Shown: positions 6,216 through 10,163 of the stretch, one piece after another
How the letters are laid out: each line of letters opens with the position of its first letter
How positions within the stretch are numbered: position 1 is the first letter of the stretch
Assembly (NCBI GenBank): GCA_964606405.1
Contig: CAZSGH010000068.1
Location: 1-10,163, forward strand
Length of the DNA stretch: 10,163 bases
Source: GCA-002282575 sp964606405
GTDB taxonomy: Bacteria; Pseudomonadota; Gammaproteobacteria; Thiomicrospirales; Thiomicrospiraceae
Reading direction: 5' to 3'
Translations under genes and position numbers: made by a program
Notes under the pieces: generated by a model
Database searches by the model: none
What the model saw: the letters and a program-made list of their open reading frames with translations, nothing else
What the model was told of the DNA's origin: nothing

Positions 6216-7199
6216 TTAATTAGATATTGATAAGTTAATATTGCGAAGAGTGTCGATCTCTGAGTCCGATAAACCGACTAGAAGTATAAAAGAACGATGT
6301 TTAGCAATTTGTATGTCTTTATATACATTTCCTACGCCCAAATGTGACCATGGTAAGAACCCATTATCTGATAGAAATCCCTGATCATAAGGAATAACGA
6401 GATATTTTCCATTTAGGCCGCTATTTTGTAAAACATTATAACTTGTTATTTTTTCGTAACTTAACAATTTATTATTAAAATCTACTAGCTTAATAGACAG
6501 ACTGGGCAATGTTGACATTAATGACTTATACTCATAGTAATTGTACTTTTCTAAGTTGTTTTTTTTCGCCACGTTCAGTTTAAAAAGTGAAATGCGGACA
6601 TTTGCCGTATTATTACGATAAGTTGCTGGAGAGCATTCGCTAATAGACGACACTTTTACCGACACTATCGTATCTTCAACCTTACGTTTCAACGTACTAA
6701 AAGATGGATAACTACTTGAATTACAGTGCACCATATCGTTAGCGAGCGCATCAGACTTTTTGTGTAAGAAACGGGCATAGTCTCTCTCAAAATCCTTATC
6801 AAAACTTGATATTAGCTCAATGGCAATTACATTTTCTCCAAAACGACTCATAAGATTGCGTACTTGAGAATTTTCTTTTAGCCACTGGGATTGTTTCATA
6901 TTTTTTAATAATGAAGGTTTTGATGGCATTGAAAGTTTGGTAGTGTACCCCGCTCGAATGGCATTAAGAATGCTACCTAACTCATCTATGTTCTCAAAGT
7001 TAAAGAACGGCACTTCATGTGACATTTCTTTAACTTCGATCGCTGATATTTTTCTCTGTTTAGGCTCAGATTCATTGCCATCATTAACAATATTATCTGT
7101 ATAAGAATAAGTGGTATTGCTATGAACTGCCTTTGAACATCCATAATTAAACAATGAAGCGATTAACACTAAAAAGAATATATGCATTTCGTTTCTCAT
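6216..7199 (-). CDS. Probable lipoprotein, unknown family
   Basis: A 327-residue exported protein that I do not recognise. The N-terminus is MRNEMHIFFLVLIASLFNYGC: a hydrophobic stretch followed by C21, with Gly at -1 but Asn at -3, so the lipobox is atypical and lipidation is likely rather than certain. An alternative ATG at 7187 (Met5) would give a shorter signal; neither start has a strong ribosome binding site. The mature part is polar with many Ser, Asn and Lys, two further cysteines in its middle (in MVHCNSS and SECSPAT) that could form a disulfide in the periplasm, and predicted beta-rich character towards the C-terminus (SFILLVGLSDSEID). No repeats or membrane helices. It sits between the M15 peptidase homologue (99-bp gap) and the LPP20 gene (10-bp gap), and very low G+C supports acquisition by transfer. 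Confidence 0.75.
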   Translation of the reverse strand: MRNEMHIFFLVLIASLFNYGCSKAVHSNTTYSYTDNIVNDGNESEPKQRKISAIEVKEMSHEVPFFNFENIDELGSILNAIRAGYTTKLSMPSKPSLLKNMKQSQWLKENSQVRNLMSRFGENVIAIELISSFDKDFERDYARFLHKKSDALANDMVHCNSSSYPSFSTLKRKVEDTIVSVKVSSISECSPATYRNNTANVRISLFKLNVAKKNNLEKYNYYEYKSLMSTLPSLSIKLVDFNNKLLSYEKITSYNVLQNSGLNGKYLVIPYDQGFLSDNGFLPWSHLGVGNVYKDIQIAKHRSFILLVGLSDSEIDTLRNINLSISN

Positions 7200-7298
7200 A
7201 TTTATGAATTAATTTTTTATAAAATTAATATTAATTAATATACGCAAAATAATACAACAAGAAGCACACGTTAACTATAATTGTTAGTTCATAACAAT
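7200..7298 (-). other. AT-rich intergenic segment with a weak stem-loop
   Basis: The 99 bp between the peptidase and lipoprotein genes contain a short inverted repeat AACTA/TAGTT (7273-7289) just past the peptidase stop and an AT palindromic run (TTAATATTAA and neighbours, about 7216-7240). No T tract follows the stem, so it is not a clear terminator. A loose promoter-like pair (TTGCGT, then TTTATA 18 bp on, minus strand) precedes the lipoprotein gene, so a second transcript could start here. Confidence 0.3.
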
Positions 7299-8132
7299 CT
7301 ATTGCACACTGCTTCTAGACTCGATATGCACCCATCCTCTAGAATCTAAATGTATCCAGTCAGGCGACCCATCATTGATACTAATACCAACACCATTATG
7401 AAACTTAACTTGCTGCATCCATTGAAACATTATGTCAGTAGGAACATCTTTTATATAAAAGTCAATGCCCTGACCTCTTAAATGATAGCTGGCAGCTATC
7501 TTGTCGTCTTGTGCATGCTTATGACCATCCATGCCAGCCAAAACTACAAACGTAGGATTTTTTATTCCTGCCTGAACAAGTGCGGCACGAACGCCATCTA
7601 AAATATCTAAAAGGCGAAGATCCATCATTGGTATCGTTTCTGATTCAATATCGCGCATTAGATGACATATTTTGTTATATCCATCCTTATCAAGCTCACC
7701 ATTTCGCTTGTAAATCACGGACAATTTCTCCTGAGACTGAGGTCGAATAAGGTTTAACCAACGTCCTGTTCCTTTTGACTTCGCCTCTGTCTCTGTCGCA
7801 GCTTCATCAATTGTGTCAGCTAGCGCTGGAGGTGCTTTGTCTTCTGTTTTAGATTCAGGTTCTTCACGGAGGCTGTTTTCACCTTTTATCGCTAACGCCT
7901 CAGTGTTTAATTTTTTTTCTTCTATAGTAGGTTTATCAGCAATTATCGCATCTGGAGCGACTGTTAATTCAGTACTAGACGGAAAAAAACTTTCAATCAA
8001 AGAAAATTTATAAGTAATTAGGGATAATATAGATGTAAAAGTTAAAATAATAATTATCACTTTATTTCTATTAAATCTTGCTACTTGCTTTCCGTTGTCT
8101 GCTGATTCGTGATTCTTATGTTGCGAACTCAC
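7299..8132 (-). CDS. Membrane-anchored M15 (DUF882/MepK-like) murein peptidase homologue
   Basis: A 277-residue type II membrane protein: a short basic cytoplasmic tail, one membrane helix (about 25-42), an acidic low-complexity linker rich in Glu, Ala and Thr (55-120), and a periplasmic domain (about 135-275). The domain resembles DUF882/peptidase M15 murein endopeptidases such as E. coli YcbK (MepK): SYHLRGQGIDF (215-225) supplies the zinc ligands H217 and D224, GVGI at 247-250 matches the usual GGVG, and WIHLD (259-263) supplies H261. The common SGYRS element before the first ligand is instead LAGMDGHKH (198-206), so its usual Arg is missing and activity may be altered. Start is GTG, fixed by a perfect AGGAGG 6 nt upstream. 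The gene follows the TolA-like gene by 59 bp. Expected to cut or bind peptidoglycan peptides; a structural role is possible if inactive. Confidence 0.8.
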   Translation of the reverse strand: MSSQHKNHESADNGKQVARFNRNKVIIIILTFTSILSLITYKFSLIESFFPSSTELTVAPDAIIADKPTIEEKKLNTEALAIKGENSLREEPESKTEDKAPPALADTIDEAATETEAKSKGTGRWLNLIRPQSQEKLSVIYKRNGELDKDGYNKICHLMRDIESETIPMMDLRLLDILDGVRAALVQAGIKNPTFVVLAGMDGHKHAQDDKIAASYHLRGQGIDFYIKDVPTDIMFQWMQQVKFHNGVGISINDGSPDWIHLDSRGWVHIESRSSVQ

Positions 8133-8138
8133 TATAAG

Positions 8139-8144
8139 CCTCCT
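8139..8144 (-). promoter_or_regulatory. Consensus ribosome binding site fixing the GTG start of the peptidase gene
   Basis: AGGAGG on the minus strand, 6 nt from the GTG at 8132..8130. It is the strongest Shine-Dalgarno in the window and decides the non-ATG start. Confidence 0.75.
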
Positions 8145-8191
8145 AATGAATAAACTATTTTATATCTTTAAAATCAATAACATCAAAAAGA

Positions 8192-9292
8192 CTACTTACT
8201 TACAATTCTAAATAAAAGTTCAGAACTAAATACAGCATCAGATGGCGCTCTAGGTAGCGGCGAGGCTCTTCTAAGCCCGGCAACAATAGCTTCTTTATAC
8301 GAGTCGGTAATGTCTTTATCACATCCTTTAATAACTACCGCCTCAACAACACCGTTTCGATCTTGACGCACAGATATATCACAATTAGCCTTTTCGTTTA
8401 ATGCCCCATTATTGTAACGTCGAATATGAGCAAAAATAGACCGTCTCCACTCTAATTTATCATTTTGCAACTGAGCATCTCGCTCTATTTTTTCCGCCTC
8501 TTTCGATTTTTTCAAATCTTCTTGTCTTTTTATAGCATCTTTTTTTTCCTGTGCCTTCAATTTTTCTATTTTTTCTTTATGCATTGATTCTATTTTTTCA
8601 TTCAATATTGATATGTTTCTTTTAAGACTAATTTCTGAAATACTTATGTCTTTTGATTTTATGTTGCTACAAGGGTTATCCAACTCTGTGAGTATATGCT
8701 TTGACACTGAGCCGCCATTTTTTTTATACTCATTATAATTAGTATCTATCCTATCTCTTGTATCTATAAAATCAGAACCTAAACTATACATAACACTTTC
8801 ATTTACTACACCAGATATTTTCGATATTTCTTTTTGTCTATCAATGGATTTTTCTAACTCAGCCAAATGATTTTTATCTTTTGTCAATTTAATTGAAATT
8901 AAATAATTTCTATAGTCTTTTCCATCGGTACAACTAGCATAATAAGGTATGTCATATATTTTATCTATTTTAACTGCCTCTAGTCTGAAAGACTCAGAAA
9001 GGGTATTTCTTACATCTTCTTTTAATAAGATAATACCGATGTTATACATCGAGAATGCATCATTTTTACTGTACGCACGCGTACACCAATCATAATTCTT
9101 TCCTTTAATATTGAAATCATCTACAATTGCTCGGCAAAGCATGGACTGCGCATTTACGTCTCCTGATTTGGCAAGACTAACCAGCTCATCGTTTCTGCTT
9201 TTCATCCAACCTTCGTAATTAACTGAATAATTATCATAAGAATATGAAAAAGAAGAGAAAGTAAAAATAAAAAACAAATAAATAAACTTCAC
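8192..9292 (-). CDS. Secreted Sel1-like/coiled-coil protein with TolA C-terminal domain
   Basis: A 366-residue exported protein. MKFIYLFFIFTFSSFSYS is a Sec signal peptide, probably cut after S18. Residues about 35-95 resemble Sel1-type repeats (AKSGDVNAQSMLC, then AYSKNDAFSMYNIGIILL), with Cys at 53, 70 and 121. Residues about 222-283 are a Lys/Glu-rich coiled coil like TolA domain II. Residues 281-366 match the TolA C-terminal domain: an EWRRSIFAHIRRYNN helix, C304 and C324 placed like the disulfide pair of TolA, and SPLPRAPSDAVF near the end, matching the Pro-rich PKPPSQAV segment of TolA. Unlike true TolA there is no retained N-terminal membrane anchor, and no tolQ, tolR or tolB is nearby. 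Start is GTG with AGGG 7 nt upstream. First gene of the envelope block, next to the WYL regulator. Codon use is very AT-rich. Probably a periplasmic trans-envelope linker. Confidence 0.8.
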   Translation of the reverse strand: MKFIYLFFIFTFSSFSYSYDNYSVNYEGWMKSRNDELVSLAKSGDVNAQSMLCRAIVDDFNIKGKNYDWCTRAYSKNDAFSMYNIGIILLKEDVRNTLSESFRLEAVKIDKIYDIPYYASCTDGKDYRNYLISIKLTKDKNHLAELEKSIDRQKEISKISGVVNESVMYSLGSDFIDTRDRIDTNYNEYKKNGGSVSKHILTELDNPCSNIKSKDISISEISLKRNISILNEKIESMHKEKIEKLKAQEKKDAIKRQEDLKKSKEAEKIERDAQLQNDKLEWRRSIFAHIRRYNNGALNEKANCDISVRQDRNGVVEAVVIKGCDKDITDSYKEAIVAGLRRASPLPRAPSDAVFSSELLFRIVSK

Positions 9293-9334
9293 AATCTTAC
9301 CCTACATAAAAATGAAATACATTTGAATACTAAT

Positions 9335-9366
9335 ATATAGTCTGTTACCCTAATGTGCGATTAATA
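9335..9366 (-). repeat. Repeated upstream element, copy 2 (before the TolA-like gene)
   Basis: Minus-strand reading: TATTAATCGCACA (9366..9354), 12 nt, then ACTATAT (9341..9335); same orientation as copy 1 at 4247..4211. The 13-mer overlaps the -35 position of the only -10-like sequence here (TATATT, 9337..9332), so an activator or repressor site is possible. Equally, the copies enclose the five-gene envelope block and could be flanking direct repeats. Confidence 0.55.
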
Positions 9367-9384
9367 GGACCGGCTAAACGTTGC

Positions 9385-10163
9385 CTATGTATACCCCTTA
9401 AGCGCGTTTTCTAGCGCCTCAATCGTTCTTGTCCGTAAGCTTTCCGGCTCATAGATAATCATCTCTTTACCCTGTCCCAATATCCACCATCCTAATTGCC
9501 AAGTATCATGAATACTTGCTGTAAAGATATACCCTTCGTTAGCTTCTTGCGGATGTAGTTTTTGGTCTTCAGACAGCGGAGTTTCTTTCAAGCGCGCAGC
9601 CAGCTCATTACTTACCCATGAGCGCATTTTTATTTTTCCCTTAGGTTGATCATGAAAACCACCCGCACCAGATGTCAGATAATCCTTCCACGAGTGTTTG
9701 TTTTTGGGTTGCACATCATCTAGTGACTTAACTATTGCCGATTTAAATCGGTGCAAGGCGAAGAAACGAATGTCTTCGTAATCATTAACTGTTGCGCCCA
9801 AGTAGCTCACTTTTCCGCGAAGGATCAGCCCTAGTGGGTGTAATGTCATTTCTTTAGCCAAATCATTACCAGCAGCTTGATAGCTAACCAACAACTGTTT
9901 TTGCTCGAATAGTGCTTGATACACCGCTTCTTGCACAACAGAACAAACCCTTGGCGCTAGCATTGGTTGCGTTGGCGATTCAACCACCACAGACTGCAGC
10001 CAGTGACTGATTTGATTCTGAGACCCAAGGCTGTTGATGGTTTGCTCTGCCTGTTTAAACATGGGCGATAAATCATCAAGCATATTGGGCGGTAAAATCT
10101 GCGTCAAATGTTTATTAACAAGATGAAGACCCAATGCTTCTTGTAAACTCATCATTGGCAAAT
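9385..10163 (-). CDS. WYL-domain transcriptional regulator, 5' end outside the window
   Basis: The C-terminal 258 residues of a WYL-family regulator; the frame is open to the window edge (first codon seen is TTG, read here as an internal Leu, position 1). LPMMSLQEALGLHL at the start is the usual segment following the N-terminal DNA-binding helix-turn-helix, which therefore lies outside the window. Residues about 74-145 are the WYL domain (LHPLGLILRGKVSYLGAT, then DIRFFALHRF), with SYL at the family's WYL position. Residues about 165-255 form the WCX C-terminal extension (FTASIHDTWQLGWWILG). WYL domains bind ligands such as nucleic acids or nucleotides, and these regulators often control phage-defence or other accessory loci. 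Its G+C is higher than that of the block downstream. It ends 93 bp before the TolA-like gene in the same orientation and may control it; that link is inference. Confidence 0.9.
   Translation of the reverse strand, partial: LPMMSLQEALGLHLVNKHLTQILPPNMLDDLSPMFKQAEQTINSLGSQNQISHWLQSVVVESPTQPMLAPRVCSVVQEAVYQALFEQKQLLVSYQAAGNDLAKEMTLHPLGLILRGKVSYLGATVNDYEDIRFFALHRFKSAIVKSLDDVQPKNKHSWKDYLTSGAGGFHDQPKGKIKMRSWVSNELAARLKETPLSEDQKLHPQEANEGYIFTASIHDTWQLGWWILGQGKEMIIYEPESLRTRTIEALENALKGYT

Noticed and set aside
7813..8013. Plus-strand frame of 66 codons opposite the peptidase linker
   Set aside because: It arises from the low-complexity acidic linker of the real gene; the opposite strand gives a Ser/Ala-rich translation without support.
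4235..9366. Integron attC sites or a transposon with inverted ends enclosing the block
   Set aside because: The shared element is in direct, not inverted, orientation; no integrase or transposase gene and no attC-type paired core sites are visible.
1..10163. CRISPR array, tRNA or rRNA genes
   Set aside because: No regularly spaced repeats, cloverleaf-like segments or ribosomal RNA sequence were seen on either strand.

Overview
The window looks like an accessory (genomic island) stretch from a gammaproteobacterium, probably a marine or aquatic one such as a Shewanella, Vibrio or Pseudoalteromonas relative. That guess rests on the gene families present (WYL regulator, DUF2130 protein, AAA_14/DUF4143 ATPase, TolA-like and LPP20 lipoprotein families) and the moderately AT-rich composition; nothing here fixes the genus. 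Every supportable gene reads on the minus strand, so the biological order runs from the right end of the window to the left. No rRNA, tRNA, CRISPR array, integrase or complete insertion sequence was seen.

Right to left: (1) the 3' part of a WYL-domain transcriptional regulator, cut by the window end. (2) A very AT-rich five-gene block (9292 down to 4475) in which every product carries an export or anchoring signal: a secreted Sel1-like/coiled-coil/TolA-C-domain protein, an inner-membrane-anchored M15 (DUF882/MepK-like) murein peptidase homologue, a probable lipoprotein of unknown family, an LPP20-family lipoprotein, and a secreted coiled-coil protein whose N-terminal domain looks related to LPP20/FlgT. 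The last three are tightly packed (10 and 3 bp gaps). (3) A 366-bp non-coding gap. (4) A stand-alone DnaB helicase C-terminal domain with altered key residues. (5) A 284-bp gap holding a possible 42-residue ORF whose ribosome binding site lies in a hairpin. (6) A DUF2130 coiled-coil/nuclease-like protein. (7) An AAA_14/DUF4143 ATPase with a winged-helix segment, preceded by two tandem near-identical dyads that look like operators. (8) The first eight codons of another gene leaving the window at the left end.

The most interesting part is the envelope block. A TolA-like periplasmic domain, a tethered murein hydrolase homologue and two or three lipoproteins or periplasmic proteins suggest a trans-envelope assembly acting on or through peptidoglycan. 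I recognise no named system with this composition. A repeated element (TATTAATCGCACA followed 12-17 nt later by ACTATAT, minus-strand reading) lies just upstream of the block's first gene and again upstream of the DnaB-like gene, both in the same orientation. It could be a shared promoter/operator linking the two units, possibly under the adjacent WYL regulator, or the trace of an insertion or duplication bounding the block. Functional statements beyond domain recognition are inference.
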